Shown in pieces: positions 29,870 to 38,877 of a stretch of 64,000 nucleotides of DNA; within the stretch, counting starts at the first letter, position 1, and every line of letters starts with the position of its first letter. The DNA comes from Brevundimonas viscosa (GTDB taxonomy: Bacteria; Pseudomonadota; Alphaproteobacteria; Caulobacterales; Caulobacteraceae). The notes beneath the pieces are model-generated. The model had not been told where the DNA came from. It saw nothing but the letters and a program-made list of their open reading frames with translations, and did not search any database. The translations under genes and the position numbers were made by a program. The DNA lies in NCBI RefSeq assembly GCF_900116065.1, contig NZ_FOZV01000007.1:1-64000 (forward strand), written 5' to 3'.

Positions 29870-32234
29870 GGGCCGCTCCGTCTTGATGCGGATGTCCCTG
29901 GCGGACATGCGCCCGGGGCCCGAGCCGCGTCCGCTTCAGCAACAGGGCGTTGATGGCGACCAGGGCCGAACTGCCGGACATGGCCAGGGCGGCGATCTCC
30001 GGACTGAGGGTGAACGGATAGAAGACGCCGGCCGCCAACGGGAAGGCGATGACATTGTAGCCGACGGCCCACCAGAGGTTCTGGTGCATCTTGCGCAGGG
30101 TGGCGCGGGAGAGGGCGATCGCCTTGACCACGTCGGCCGGGTCGGAGCGCATCAGCACGACATCGGCGCTCTCGATCGCCACATCTGTCCCCGCGCCGAT
30201 GGCGAAGCCGACGTCGGCCTGGGTGAGGGCCGGCGCGTCGTTGACGCCGTCGCCGACCATGCCGACCTTGTTTCCTTCGTCCTGCAGCGCCTTGACCTTC
30301 GCGGCCTTGTCGCCCGGCAGTACCTCGGCCAGGACGATGTCGATCCCCAATTCATCGGCGATGCGTTTGGCGGTGCCGAGGTTGTCGCCGGTCATCATCG
30401 CCACCTTGACCCCCAGCGCCTGGAGCGCCTCGATCGTCTGACGCGCGGTGGGACGCACGGCGTCGGCGACGGCGATCAGGCCGATGATCCGGCCCTCCTC
30501 GGCGATATGGACGACGGTGCGGCCGGCGCCCTGCAGGCGCTCGGACTCGGCGGCGAGATCGCCGAGATCGACGCCGTGCTCGGCCATCAGGATGCGGTTG
30601 CCGGACAGCAGCTGACGGCCCTCGACGGTCGCCATCAGGCCCTTGCCGCCGAAGGACTGGAAGTCCGTGGCGACCGCCACCGGCAGACCCGCGGCGCGCT
30701 CGCGCACCGCCTTGGCGATGTGATGCTCGGAGCCTTGCTCGATGGCGATGGCCCGGGTGAGCAGGGCCGTCTCGTCGAGCCCGGCGGCGGGCACGACCTG
30801 CACCACCTTCGGCGCGCCCATGGTCAGAGTGCCGGTCTTGTCGAAGACCACGACATCCAGCTTGACCGACTCCTCGAGGGCCGCGGCGTCCTTGATGAGG
30901 ATTCCGTTCTGGGCCCCGAGGCCGGTGCCAACCATGACCGCCATGGGGGTGGCGAGGCCCAAGGCGTCCGGGCAGGCGATAACGAAGACGGTGATCGTCA
31001 GGGTCATGGCGAACAGCAGCGACTGGCCGATCACCCAGAACCAGATGGAGAAGGTCAGGAGGCCGATGACGATCGCCGCCAGCACCAGCCATTGCGACGC
31101 GCGATCGGCGAGCAACTGGGCCGGGGCCTTGGAGTTCTGGGCCTCCTGGACCAGTTTGACGATCTGGGCGAGGGCGGTGTCCGCCCCGATCCGGGTGGCG
31201 CGATAGCGAAACGCCCCGGCGCCGTTGATCGAGCCGCCGACCACGGTGTCGCCGACCGCCTTGGCGACGGGCAGGGATTCTCCGGTCAGCATGGACTCGT
31301 CGATGTCCGAACGGCCGTCCTCGATGGTCCCGTCGACGGGGATCCTGCCGCCGGGCCGCACGATGACCTCGTCGCCGACGATCACTGCCGAGGTCGCGAT
31401 TTCGATCTCGACTCCGTTCCGCCGCACCCGGGCCGTCGGCGGCGCGAGGTCCATCAGATGGCGGATGGCCTCGGATGCGCCGGCCCTCGCCCGCATCTCA
31501 AGCCAATGGCCGAGAAGGATGAACACCAGCAGCAGGGCGGAGGCTTCATAGAACTGGGGCGCGTCGTAGAAGAAGGTCGAGCCGATGCTGAAGAGATAGC
31601 CCGTGCCCACGCTGAGCAGGACGAGGACGGCCATGTTGAGGGCGCCGCGGCGCAGCGCCCGAACTGCCGCCACGAAGAAGGGCCAACCCGGATAAAGGAT
31701 CGCGGCGCTGGCGAGCACGAACAAGGTCGGCTCGAGCGGCAGGCCGAAGGGCGGCTCCATCTTCATGAAGTCCATGCCCATGGGGGCCAGGAAGAAGATC
31801 GGGATCGTGAACAGCAGGCTGATCAGGAAGCGATTGCGCATGTCCCGCGCCATCGCCTGCATGTCGGCGCCGGGGCCGTGACCCATGTCGTCATGGGCCG
31901 AGTGGGCGTCGCCGCCCTTCGCCGTCCGGGGTCCGTGCGCGGCGTGGTCGTGATGCGACGCAGCGTGGACGAGCGCCGGCGGGGCGGTGTCGGCGTCCGG
32001 CGCGCAGACGTGGCGGGGGAGGACCTCGCCCCGGCAATGGAAACCACAATCGCGCACCGCCTGGCGCAGCGCCGCGACGCTCGTCCTGGACTCGTCGTAG
32101 GTGACGGTCGCCGAGGCCGAGGCGAAGTTCGCCGCGACCTGGGCGACACCCGGCAAGGCGCGGAGTTTCTTTTCGACCACGAGGGGATCGAGCGGGGTTC
32201 TGAAGCTGGTGACGTCGACGGTCGCGGTGCGCAA
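29850..32234 (-). CDS. Copper-type P1B ATPase with CPD membrane motif and His-rich N-terminus
   Basis: The protein has 794 residues. A degenerate HMA domain (about 1-65) lacks the CxxC loop, though a CGFHC follows it. A His-rich stretch comes next ([12 protein letters not shown] and [11 protein letters not shown], about 90-120), then the P1B ATPase core: TGES actuator, DKTGTLTMG (Asp465) and [10 protein letters not shown]. The transmembrane metal motif is Cys421-Pro-Asp423 where CPC or CPH is usual, and the nucleotide-domain HP motif reads SEHH (502-505). His-rich N-termini mark CopB-like pumps. The substrate is probably copper, but the CPD motif makes this uncertain. Upstream are a methyltransferase and DUF2933 genes behind a FixK-type box, which recalls the role of copper pumps in cbb3 oxidase assembly. 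Confidence 0.85.
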   Translation of the reverse strand: MRTATVDVTSFRTPLDPLVVEKKLRALPGVAQVAANFASASATVTYDESRTSVAALRQAVRDCGFHCRGEVLPRHVCAPDADTAPPALVHAASHHDHAAHGPRTAKGGDAHSAHDDMGHGPGADMQAMARDMRNRFLISLLFTIPIFFLAPMGMDFMKMEPPFGLPLEPTLFVLASAAILYPGWPFFVAAVRALRRGALNMAVLVLLSVGTGYLFSIGSTFFYDAPQFYEASALLLVFILLGHWLEMRARAGASEAIRHLMDLAPPTARVRRNGVEIEIATSAVIVGDEVIVRPGGRIPVDGTIEDGRSDIDESMLTGESLPVAKAVGDTVVGGSINGAGAFRYRATRIGADTALAQIVKLVQEAQNSKAPAQLLADRASQWLVLAAIVIGLLTFSIWFWVIGQSLLFAMTLTITVFVIACPDALGLATPMAVMVGTGLGAQNGILIKDAAALEESVKLDVVVFDKTGTLTMGAPKVVQVVPAAGLDETALLTRAIAIEQGSEHHIAKAVRERAAGLPVAVATDFQSFGGKGLMATVEGRQLLSGNRILMAEHGVDLGDLAAESERLQGAGRTVVHIAEEGRIIGLIAVADAVRPTARQTIEALQALGVKVAMMTGDNLGTAKRIADELGIDIVLAEVLPGDKAAKVKALQDEGNKVGMVGDGVNDAPALTQADVGFAIGAGTDVAIESADVVLMRSDPADVVKAIALSRATLRKMHQNLWWAVGYNVIAFPLAAGVFYPFTLSPEIAALAMSGSSALVAINALLLKRTRLGPRAHVRQGHPHQDGAAHGQASA

Positions 32235-32258
32235 GGGAACTCCTGGACGGAAGGCGGG

Positions 32259-32906
32259 TCAGGCGGCCGCGGGCGCGCCCAGTCGAGGTAGAAACGCCGG
32301 CGTGACGGCCTTGTAGCGGCGGTAGGCGTCGCCGAACTCCGCCAGCACGGCCTTCTCCTCGGCCAACGCCAGCCGCCAGTAGGTCACGACCAGGATCGGG
32401 AACATGATCAGGGTCAGGAGGGTCGGCCACTGCAACAGGAAGCCGAACATCACCAGCACGAAGCCGACGTACTGAGGATGACGCATCCGCGAGTAGGGGC
32501 CGGTGGACGCCAGCACGCCCTCCTTCTGGGCCCGGTAGAGCACGGACCAGGCGGTCGAAATCCGCCAGAAGCCCCCGCCGATGAAGACGAAACTGAGGAT
32601 GTGGAACGGGCCGAAGTGGGGGTTGGCCTTCCAGCCGATGGTCATCTCCAGCAGGTGGCCTGCATCGTGCGACAGCCAATCGACGCCCGGGAACCGCGTC
32701 TGCAGCCAGCCCGACAGCAGGTAGATGGTGAGCGGAAAGCCGTACATCTCGGTGAAGAGCGCCACGATGAAGGCGCTGAAGGCGCCGAACGCCCGCCAGT
32801 CGAGGCTCGTCCGCGGCTTGAAGAAGCTGAGCGCGAAGAAAATGAAGAGGACGGAATTGACGATCACCAGGGACCAGAGGCCGTAGGCTTGGGGTGTCTG
32901 GGTCAT
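32259..32906 (-). CDS. Isoprenylcysteine carboxyl methyltransferase-like membrane protein
   Basis: The protein has 215 residues and five or six membrane helices. The C-terminal half carries the ICMT-family signature: MRHPQYVGFVLVMFGFLLQW (about 143-162), then YWRLALAEEKAVLAEFGDAY and RRYKAVTPAFLPRLG. Bacterial members methylate unknown substrates and are often found in metal-resistance operons. The ATG at 32906 overlaps the stop of the DUF2933 gene (ATGA, 32903-32906). The open frame extends upstream to 33032 without a signal or conserved residues, so the internal start is preferred. It lies 24 bp upstream of the P-type ATPase. Confidence 0.8.
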   Translation of the reverse strand: MTQTPQAYGLWSLVIVNSVLFIFFALSFFKPRTSLDWRAFGAFSAFIVALFTEMYGFPLTIYLLSGWLQTRFPGVDWLSHDAGHLLEMTIGWKANPHFGPFHILSFVFIGGGFWRISTAWSVLYRAQKEGVLASTGPYSRMRHPQYVGFVLVMFGFLLQWPTLLTLIMFPILVVTYWRLALAEEKAVLAEFGDAYRRYKAVTPAFLPRLGAPAAA

Positions 32907-33133
32907 GGTGCGCGCCCGCTGTCGGGGTCTTGAGCGCGGGGGGCCTGTGCATGGCCCCCGTGCGAGCCATGTCGCCCATGCATCGTGAAGTGCATGAGCG
33001 GACAGAGGAGGAGCAGCAGCAGAGGCGCCCATCCCAGCAGGTGCATTCGATGTTCGAAGGCCAGCAGGGCCAGGAGCGTCAGGGCGAAGAGCCCGATCAC
33101 GACCTTCGCCGCCAGTCCCAGGTTCGTCCTCAT
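32903..33133 (-). CDS. DUF2933-like small membrane protein
   Basis: The protein has 76 residues with two hydrophobic helices (KVVIGLFALTLLALLAFEH and LLGWAPLLLLLLCPLMHFTM). The cytosolic or periplasmic tail is His-rich (HGRHGSHGGHAQ). The CPLMHxxMHGxHGxH ending is typical of DUF2933 proteins found in copper clusters. The start ATG at 33133 has GGAGGGAGGG just upstream on the minus strand, and the longer frame to 33235 is Arg-rich and unlikely. First gene of the DUF2933 - methyltransferase - ATPase - small protein operon. Confidence 0.75.
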   Translation of the reverse strand: MRTNLGLAAKVVIGLFALTLLALLAFEHRMHLLGWAPLLLLLLCPLMHFTMHGRHGSHGGHAQAPRAQDPDSGRAP

Positions 33134-33243
33134 CTCAAGGCCCTCCCTCCAAAGGATACGCAGCGAAACGGTGAGCCCCTCGCCAGGGTGTCCGCAGCGG
33201 CACCTCCCTCGACGCAGGCTGAACCGGGACCCCACGGGCCGCC

Positions 33244-33257
33244 TTGATCTGACGCAA
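33244..33257 (-). promoter_or_regulatory. FNR/FixK-type box upstream of the DUF2933-ATPase operon
   Basis: On the plus strand the site reads TTGATCTGACGCAA. It lies 110 bp upstream of the DUF2933 start at 33133 on the minus strand and 41 bp after the acetate kinase stop. It shares TTGATC and CGCAA with the three plus-strand boxes. Confidence 0.6.
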
Positions 33258-33298
33258 ACCGAAATTGCCCCCGCCGCGGCCCCTGGCGGAAGCGGAAT

Positions 33299-34480
33299 TC
33301 ACCCTCGGTTTCGACGGAGCCAGTCGCCGGCAAGGCGGGCGATCATCGACTGTTCGTCTGTGGGGAGCACAAGCACATTGACGGCCGAGTCTCCGGCGCT
33401 GATGCGTCGGTCGCCTGCGGTGTTCCGGGCCTCGTCCAGGCGGACGCCGAGCCAGCCCGCGGCCGCGCAGATCCGCCGCCGGATCTCCGGCGAGTTCTCT
33501 CCGATGCCGGCGGTGAACACCAGGGTGTCCAGGCCGCCCAGCGCGGCGGCGAGGGAGCCGATGGCGCGACCGGCGCGGTAGACGAACAGGTCCACCGCCT
33601 CGCGGGCTTCCGAGGCGCCGCTGTCCAGCAGGACCTCCATGTCCCCGGAAAGGCCGGAGACGCCCAGCAGGCCGGAGTGGTGGGCGAGCAGATCGGCGAC
33701 CGCGTCGGGCGACAGGCCCCGATCGCTAATCAGATGCAGGACCACGCCCGGATCAAGCGCGCCGCTGCGGGTGCTCATCGGCAGCCCATCCAGGGGCGTC
33801 ATCCCCATGGTCGTGGCCATACTGCGCCCGTCATGGAGCGCGCAGAGGCTAGCTCCGGAGCCCAAGTGGGCGACGATGGTCCGGCCGCCCGCCCGCTCGC
33901 CGAGGACCGTCTGCAGCGCCTGCGCGATCCAGGCGAAAGACAAGCCGTGAAAGCCGTAGCTCATCACGCCGTCGCCGCTGAGGGCGCGGGGCAGGGCGTA
34001 GAGGCGCGCAAGCCGGGGCTGGGAGTGATGGAAGGCCGTATCGAAGCATCCCAGGTGCGGAACGCCGGGGATCGCCGCCATGGCCGTCTCGACGCAGGCG
34101 ATATTGACCTCTTGATGCGCTGGGGCCAGCGGCGCAAGCCGCCGCAGGTTCGCCAGCACCCGTCCGTCCAACGGGGTGGGTTCGAAATAGTCCCGACCGC
34201 CATGCACGATCCGGTGCCCGACCGCCGTGATCTCTCCGAGCCGCTTCGCGGCGCGCAGGCGCTCGAGCAGCAGGTCCAGAGCTCGCGAGGCCGACATCGG
34301 CCCGCCTGAGAGCGGCTCGTGCCGAGACTCTGTCGCGTCTTCCCGCCGGACGCTCAGGCGCGGTTCGCCGGCCAGTCCAGCGACGGAGGCGCTCCAGACC
34401 CGCCGTTCGCCGAGCTCGTCATGGAGGGCGCACTTCAGGCTGGATGAACCGGCATTGATGGCGAGGATCAGACCAGCCAC
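33299..34480 (-). CDS. ackA: Acetate kinase
   Basis: The protein has 393 residues, the usual length. Acetate kinase motifs are present in order: ILAINAGSSSLKCAL (about 5-19), HRIVHGGRDYF, CFDTAFHHSQP, YGFHGLSFAWIA, IVAHLGSGASLCAL, STRSGALDPGVV and VFTAGIGENSPEIR. It converts acetyl phosphate and ADP to acetate and ATP in the cytosol. No phosphotransacetylase is in the window, so the divergent phosphoketolase is the likely source of acetyl phosphate. The start is GTG at 34480, with GGAG five bases upstream. It is divergent from the ATP-grasp gene across 92 bp and reads towards the DUF2933-ATPase operon. Confidence 0.93.
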   Translation of the reverse strand: MAGLILAINAGSSSLKCALHDELGERRVWSASVAGLAGEPRLSVRREDATESRHEPLSGGPMSASRALDLLLERLRAAKRLGEITAVGHRIVHGGRDYFEPTPLDGRVLANLRRLAPLAPAHQEVNIACVETAMAAIPGVPHLGCFDTAFHHSQPRLARLYALPRALSGDGVMSYGFHGLSFAWIAQALQTVLGERAGGRTIVAHLGSGASLCALHDGRSMATTMGMTPLDGLPMSTRSGALDPGVVLHLISDRGLSPDAVADLLAHHSGLLGVSGLSGDMEVLLDSGASEAREAVDLFVYRAGRAIGSLAAALGGLDTLVFTAGIGENSPEIRRRICAAAGWLGVRLDEARNTAGDRRISAGDSAVNVLVLPTDEQSMIARLAGDWLRRNRG

Positions 34481-34572
34481 TGTCGCTCCGACTCGACGGC
34501 TCGGTTTACGAACCCGGACAAGCAGGTTCGTTCCTGGGCCGGGGTTTGTGAAGACAGGGAAGAGGACGTCGC

Positions 34573-35847
34573 ATGACGCACGACGACGCCGGTCGGCCGA
34601 GCCGGGACGAGGTGCTCAATCGGGCGTGTTTCTGCATCACGCTCGAACGGCCGGCGCTCGAGACCGCCCTTCGCCGCGAAACCTCAGATCCGCAATTGAT
34701 CGACGCCCTGCTTTCCGAGCGTCCGCATCTATTCTCGAACGCGCCCGTCTTCGTCTCCAAAGAGGACCTCGCGGCTATGACCGTGGTCGTGGAGGCCTTG
34801 GAAGCGGCGGCCGAGACCCCAAGCTACCAGGAGCAGGTGCTGAGCTGGGCGCCCGAGATCGCTCGGCGGGATTTTGGCCCTCGCGGCGCCTTCATGGGGT
34901 ACGACTTCCATCTGGGCGACGACGGGCCGCGGCTCATCGAGATCAACACCAACGCCGGCGGCGCCTTCCTCAACGCCATCCTGGCGCGGGCGCAGAGCGC
35001 TTGCTGTCGCGAGGTGAGAGAGGCCTTTCCGGTTGACGGGTCCGGAGCGTTCGAGGCGGCGGTCTGGCGCATGTTCCTCGACGAATGGGCGTCGCAAGGG
35101 AGGGCTGGGCAGCCCGGCCTGATCGCCATTGTCGACGACAGGCCGACGGAGCAGTACCTCTATCCGGAGTTCCTGCTGGCGAAGTCGCTGTTCGAACGGC
35201 GCGGGGTCGAGGCGGTGATCGCCGATCCGACGGAGTTCGACCACGCCGGCGGCCGGCTGTCGCACCGGGGTCGTGCGATCGACCTGGTCTACAACCGGCT
35301 CGTGGATTTCGCTTTCGAGGCGGAAGACCACCGACCGTTTCGTGACGCCTACCTCGATGGGGCGGTGGTGGTGACGCCGAACGCCCGAAATCACGCTCTG
35401 CTGGCCGACAAGCGGAACCTGGTGCTGCTTTCCGACCCGGCGGCTGTGCGCGCGTTGGCGCTTCCGGATCGACACGAGCGGGCGCTGGCGGCGATTCCGA
35501 GAACCATTCTCGTGACCAAGGAAAACGCTGAAGCGATGTGGGCCGACCGCAAGCAGTTCTTCTTCAAGCCCGCGGGCGGGCACGGCGGCAAGGCGGTCTA
35601 CCGTGGCGACAAGATCACCCGCGGGGTTTGGGCGCATGTGAGCAAGGGCGGCTACATCGCCCAGGAGGTTGCCCCGCCCGGTGAGCGCCGGCTCCGCGTG
35701 GACGGCGAGGTGCGGTCTCTGAAGCTGGACGTCCGCCTCTACACCTACCGAGCCAGGCCCCTTCTTGCCGCCGCCCGCCTCTATCAGGGCCAGACCACCA
35801 ACTTCAGGACTCCCGGCGGCGGTTTCGCGCCGGTCTATGCGGCGTAG
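34573..35847 (+). CDS. ATP-grasp-like protein of unknown specificity
   Basis: The protein has 424 residues. The region GAFMGYDFHLGDDGPRLIEI, then NTNAGGAFLNAILA (about 112-145) recalls the nucleotide or substrate loop of ATP-grasp enzymes such as glutathione synthetase. RKQFFFKPAGGHGGKAVYRG (about 325-344) looks like the ATP-grasp lysine and glycine loop. The end, LLAAARLYQGQTTNFRTPGG, fits an ATP-grasp C-terminus. I cannot name the substrates. It is divergent from ackA and shares its 92-bp intergenic region, so it may belong to the same low-oxygen block. A purine-rich GAAGAGG lies 8 bp before the ATG. Confidence 0.65.
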   Translation: MTHDDAGRPSRDEVLNRACFCITLERPALETALRRETSDPQLIDALLSERPHLFSNAPVFVSKEDLAAMTVVVEALEAAAETPSYQEQVLSWAPEIARRDFGPRGAFMGYDFHLGDDGPRLIEINTNAGGAFLNAILARAQSACCREVREAFPVDGSGAFEAAVWRMFLDEWASQGRAGQPGLIAIVDDRPTEQYLYPEFLLAKSLFERRGVEAVIADPTEFDHAGGRLSHRGRAIDLVYNRLVDFAFEAEDHRPFRDAYLDGAVVVTPNARNHALLADKRNLVLLSDPAAVRALALPDRHERALAAIPRTILVTKENAEAMWADRKQFFFKPAGGHGGKAVYRGDKITRGVWAHVSKGGYIAQEVAPPGERRLRVDGEVRSLKLDVRLYTYRARPLLAAARLYQGQTTNFRTPGGGFAPVYAA

Positions 35848-35902
35848 GGGCGGCGACGGAGGGGATGCGGGCGGTAAGCCCAGCCCTTAAGTCGACCGTT
35901 GC

Positions 35903-35963
35903 GGCAACTCCCAGTTGCCATCATCGGCGAGGTGTCCGAGCCTCGCCCGTCTTTCCAGACGGG
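35903..35963 (+). other. Three consecutive short hairpins upstream of the Mrr-like gene
   Basis: Three 7-bp inverted repeats occur in 61 bases: GGCAACT/AGTTGCC (35903-35919, loop 3), GGCGAGG/CCTCGCC (35926-35947, loop 8) and CCCGTCT/AGACGGG (35946-35963, loop 4). The second and third share two bases, so they may compete. The stretch GGCGAGGTGTCCGAG (35926-35940) resembles the 5' end of bacterial tRNA-Ser, but no cloverleaf follows. It may be a leader structure, a terminator for the previous gene, or a fragment left by integration. Confidence 0.35.
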
Positions 35964-35971
35964 TGAGTGCG

Positions 35972-36922
35972 ATGCCGACAACAGTGGTCAAGCCGATCCA
36001 TTTCGAAGACTTCGGCGGCGTGGATTTCGAGCGCCTGGTCTTCGCCTACCTGCTGCGGGCGGGCTGGGTCGATGTCGCCTGGCACGGCCAGACAGGGAGT
36101 GACTTGGGCCGCGACATCATCGGGACGCAGGTCTTCGATGATGAACCTAATCGCCGAACCGTCGTGCAGTGCGTCAATCGCAGCAGCCTCACCAAGACCA
36201 AGGCCGAACGGGACATGCGGCGGCCCGCCGATGCCCCGACCGGAAAGCCCGACGCCATACGCTTCATCTGTCGCGCCAACATCTCGTCGGAGCGACGGGA
36301 CCACGTCAGAATCTTTGGCCGGTCGCTCGGCGTAACGCACGCCGACGCCTGGTCGGGCGGCGAGTTCGAGGAGCATCTGCGCCATGACGCCGAGTTCCTG
36401 TTGCGGCGGTTCGTGGAAGGCGTGGCGTTCCCCGACGGCGCTGAGGATTTACGCCGGTTCATTGGCGATTTCCCGGACCTGACTGACGATGACGCACTGC
36501 AGCTGATGGCGGCGGTGTTCGATCGTCCCGTCTTCCGCACGCCCTTCCAGGGTGAAAGCCAGTTGCCGGCCTTCCAACAGGCGATCAGCGACACCATCGA
36601 AGCGCTCAACACCGGCGTGTGGCGAACGCGGGAAGGGCTTGAGGTGCGGCGCATCCCGTCACGCCATCACATCCGGTCGGCCGCCGTCCGGGCAACGTTG
36701 GCGACCGTCGTCGAGAAGCTCGACCTCACGCGCGAGCTGTTCAGGGCCCGGCTGGCCGACGGTGGCGTGCGGCATTGCGACTGCGGCCAGGAGGACTGCC
36801 CCGTATTCATGGTAACTGAGGCGGCGGCAGCTGAACTCGACACGGCGAGAAGGGACGCGCTGCGGACCTTCGGCTCGGTGACCCACGGGTTCGATGTCGA
36901 AATCCGGGAAGGCCGCTGGTGA
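35972..36922 (+). CDS. Mrr-like restriction endonuclease-fold protein, catalytic Lys apparently missing
   Basis: The protein has 316 residues. The N-terminal 110 residues look like an Mrr-type PD-(D/E)xK domain: DFERLVFAYLLRAGWVDVAW (about 17-36), TGSDLGRDIIGTQVF (Asp44, Asp48) and RTVVQCVNRSSLTK (Gln66). The position where Mrr proteins have QxK holds Val68-Asn69, so cleavage activity is doubtful unless a nearby Lys substitutes. The C-terminal part has a short Cys cluster (RHCDCGQEDCPVF, about 268-280) that could bind zinc. The gene overlaps the next one (GTGA, 36919-36922) and lies in lower-GC DNA. A defence or mobile-element function is inferred from this. Confidence 0.55.
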   Translation: MPTTVVKPIHFEDFGGVDFERLVFAYLLRAGWVDVAWHGQTGSDLGRDIIGTQVFDDEPNRRTVVQCVNRSSLTKTKAERDMRRPADAPTGKPDAIRFICRANISSERRDHVRIFGRSLGVTHADAWSGGEFEEHLRHDAEFLLRRFVEGVAFPDGAEDLRRFIGDFPDLTDDDALQLMAAVFDRPVFRTPFQGESQLPAFQQAISDTIEALNTGVWRTREGLEVRRIPSRHHIRSAAVRATLATVVEKLDLTRELFRARLADGGVRHCDCGQEDCPVFMVTEAAAAELDTARRDALRTFGSVTHGFDVEIREGRW

Positions 36923-37905
36923 GTGCGCCCTCGCTCTATGCTCGGATGCGCGAGCACGGGACGCTGACGGAGACGCCCAAGGACATCCCCGACGCGGTTT
37001 TCGCGCTGCCGTCGACTCTCAACTGGATGAAGGCCCTGGCGATCCTGACTACGGAACTTGGGGTGGATTTCCAGAACGCGCGGACCTTCTACCAGCGCGT
37101 CCAGCGACGCGACCTGGCCGAGCCGCAACTTAACTCGGTCTTCGAGCAACTCCTTTTCTCTCTCAATCAGCTCGCGGCCCTGCGTGCCCTGACGGCGGTC
37201 CCGAACAAGGCCGATGTCGCCCGGGTCGGCATCGTGACCTGGTACTATGGCGTCTACGGCGCGGCCTCGGCGATGATCGCGGCCGCAGACGGGTCCTTTC
37301 CGGAGACTCACGCGATGACGGCCCTGCAGTGGGACCGGCAGTTCGCCAACCCCAAGCTGGCGATGCCGCCCTTCGCCGATCGACTGAGCAGTGTGAAGAA
37401 GACCGACGCCGACGCAGAACTGGCGGCGCCCCGATCGCGCGGACAGTATTCGTTGACCACCACGCCAACAACGCTCGAACAGGCTTGGGGGTGTAGTGCG
37501 GAGTACCTGTCCGGCACCGCGGCCTGGGAACGATGGAACCAGGAGCAGCGGGTCCGGAGTTCCCCGGCCTTCAAAGCCTTGGAGGTCGAGGACTTTCGCA
37601 CCAAGGCCGCCCGGGAACTGCGCGACGCCGCCTTCGTCCGAAAGAGCATCTGCTTCCTCCACGAGGCGTCCCGCTATCGCGGCAAGGCCAACTATCGGGA
37701 CGCCATCTATCTCGCCTACGGCAGGTCTGTCTCGACCCTGGTCGATGGCTTCATCGACGATCTGGCGATCGTGCTGTCCCGCTTCTCCGCCATGGCCGCG
37801 GGCTACAGTTCGGTGCGGATGGGCAGGGACCGCTGGACCGAGTTCATGACGGACCTGGAAGCCCGGCGGGCTATTTCACTCTCCCCATTGGAGGTGTGGT
37901 CGTAG
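36919..37905 (+). CDS. Unknown protein coupled to the Mrr-like gene
   Basis: The protein has 328 residues, starting at GTG 36919 that overlaps the upstream stop. I recognise no family. It appears mostly helical. The middle (FEQLLFSLNQLAALRALTAV, then IVTWYYGVYGAASAMIAAAD) and the end (CFLHEASRYRGKANYRDAIY, then GFIDDLAIVLSRFSAMAAGY) faintly recall HEPN-like all-helical domains, but the RxxxxH motif is not evident. The strict coupling suggests that the two products act together. The pair has no partner genes of known defence systems nearby and is followed by an AT-rich stretch. Confidence 0.55.
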   Translation: MSAPSLYARMREHGTLTETPKDIPDAVFALPSTLNWMKALAILTTELGVDFQNARTFYQRVQRRDLAEPQLNSVFEQLLFSLNQLAALRALTAVPNKADVARVGIVTWYYGVYGAASAMIAAADGSFPETHAMTALQWDRQFANPKLAMPPFADRLSSVKKTDADAELAAPRSRGQYSLTTTPTTLEQAWGCSAEYLSGTAAWERWNQEQRVRSSPAFKALEVEDFRTKAARELRDAAFVRKSICFLHEASRYRGKANYRDAIYLAYGRSVSTLVDGFIDDLAIVLSRFSAMAAGYSSVRMGRDRWTEFMTDLEARRAISLSPLEVWS

Positions 37906-38478
37906 ATGCGCGAAGGCGCAGTGGGCCAGCAGGGCTGATAGCAAGCCTAGACTCACTGTAGTGTCAGCCGTGCTACAAGCGAGGCCGGGGACCCCGGAAA
38001 TCGACCTTGCGACCGAAGTAAACAGCTATGAATGTGCTGCTGATAGGGTCTCCGGCGTTGTCAATAGGTCGCGAAAGATGTCCGGATCACCGACTTTTTA
38101 TTTCATCCGTTTTCACTAGTCTTTTCAATGGCGTTAGATTTTTCCGGTCTTCTGATCGGCCTGAGCCAGGCTGTCGACAAGAAAATCCCGATAAAACAAA
38201 TAGTTATTTAATTTCAAGTGATCGAGTGGGAGTGAGGGGCGGCGGGCATGCGGGAGCGCCCTCCGGCGAGGGGCTTTCGTTGATGACGTCGGGCAGGCGC
38301 CGGAGCCTAAATCCAGTGGGTCTGCTCCTGACGGCCTTCTGACCTTCGCCGTGTCCGGTTGCGGATTCCTGTAATCGGCCGATAAGGGCAACATGGTCTG
38401 GCCGCAGACAATGGAGGCTCTTCGCCTCTTGCTCGCGGTGTTTTCCGTGGTACTCGCAGAAGGCGAGTGGGGGCTTAG
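37906..38478. other. 573-bp gap with an AT-rich core; no supportable gene
   Basis: By direct count, 38101-38220 is 47 G+C of 120 (39 %), far below the surrounding DNA. It contains T-runs (GACTTTTTATTTC near 38093) and TAGTTATTTAATTTC (near 38201). One short frame (38028-38342) spans it but has no convincing start, signal or composition. The stretch could be a promoter or silencer target upstream of the broken secretion gene, or a remnant of foreign DNA. Confidence 0.5.
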
Positions 38479-38877
38479 GTGACGGACCAGAGCAGCGCCG
38501 ACATCGGCACGGTCGTCGGTCAGGCGGATTCCGGCCTCGCCTGTCTGGCCATGCTGCTGGCGTTCCACCAGATGCCTGCTGCTCCCGAACAGCTGAGGCA
38601 TTCGCTCGGCCACGGCGAGCCGGCTGACGAGGCTGACCTCGTCGGGCTGGCCAGACGTCTGGGGGCTCGCGCCAAGTCGGCGTCTGTTGATGTCGAGCGG
38701 CTTCTCGATCTCCCGCTGCCGGCCATCTGACGGGACGCGTCCGGGAACTTCTTCCTGATCGCAGCGGTGCGGGACGACGAAGTCCTGATCCAGCGGCCGG
38801 GCGAGCCGGCGCAGCGGCTGCCTCTCGGGCGGCTGGCGGAAGGGTGGTCCGGCCGGCGCTTGCGGCCAGACCGCTGA
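38479..38877 (+). pseudogene. Broken type I secretion ABC transporter fragment (C39-like domain)
   Basis: The frame starts at GTG 38479 and gives ADSGLACLAMLLAFHQMPAA and DEADLVGLARRLGARAKSAS, then LDLPLPAI before a TGA at 38728-38730. The same frame continues RDASGNFFLIAAVRDDEVLI and ends at 38875. Family members read LPAIWRD here, so the TGA probably replaces a TGG Trp codon. This is the N-terminal C39-like domain of HlyB/LapB-type RTX exporters; the DSG in place of DCG is normal for the non-cleaving type. The membrane and ATPase domains are absent. It is a decayed remnant of a type I secretion system. Confidence 0.65.

Noticed and set aside
35926..35947. tRNA-Ser gene
   Set aside because: Only the first 15 bases resemble tRNA-Ser; there is no anticodon arm or 3' half.
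38028..38342. 104-codon frame over the AT-rich stretch
   Set aside because: No ribosome site, no recognisable domain, and mixed composition; treated as non-coding.
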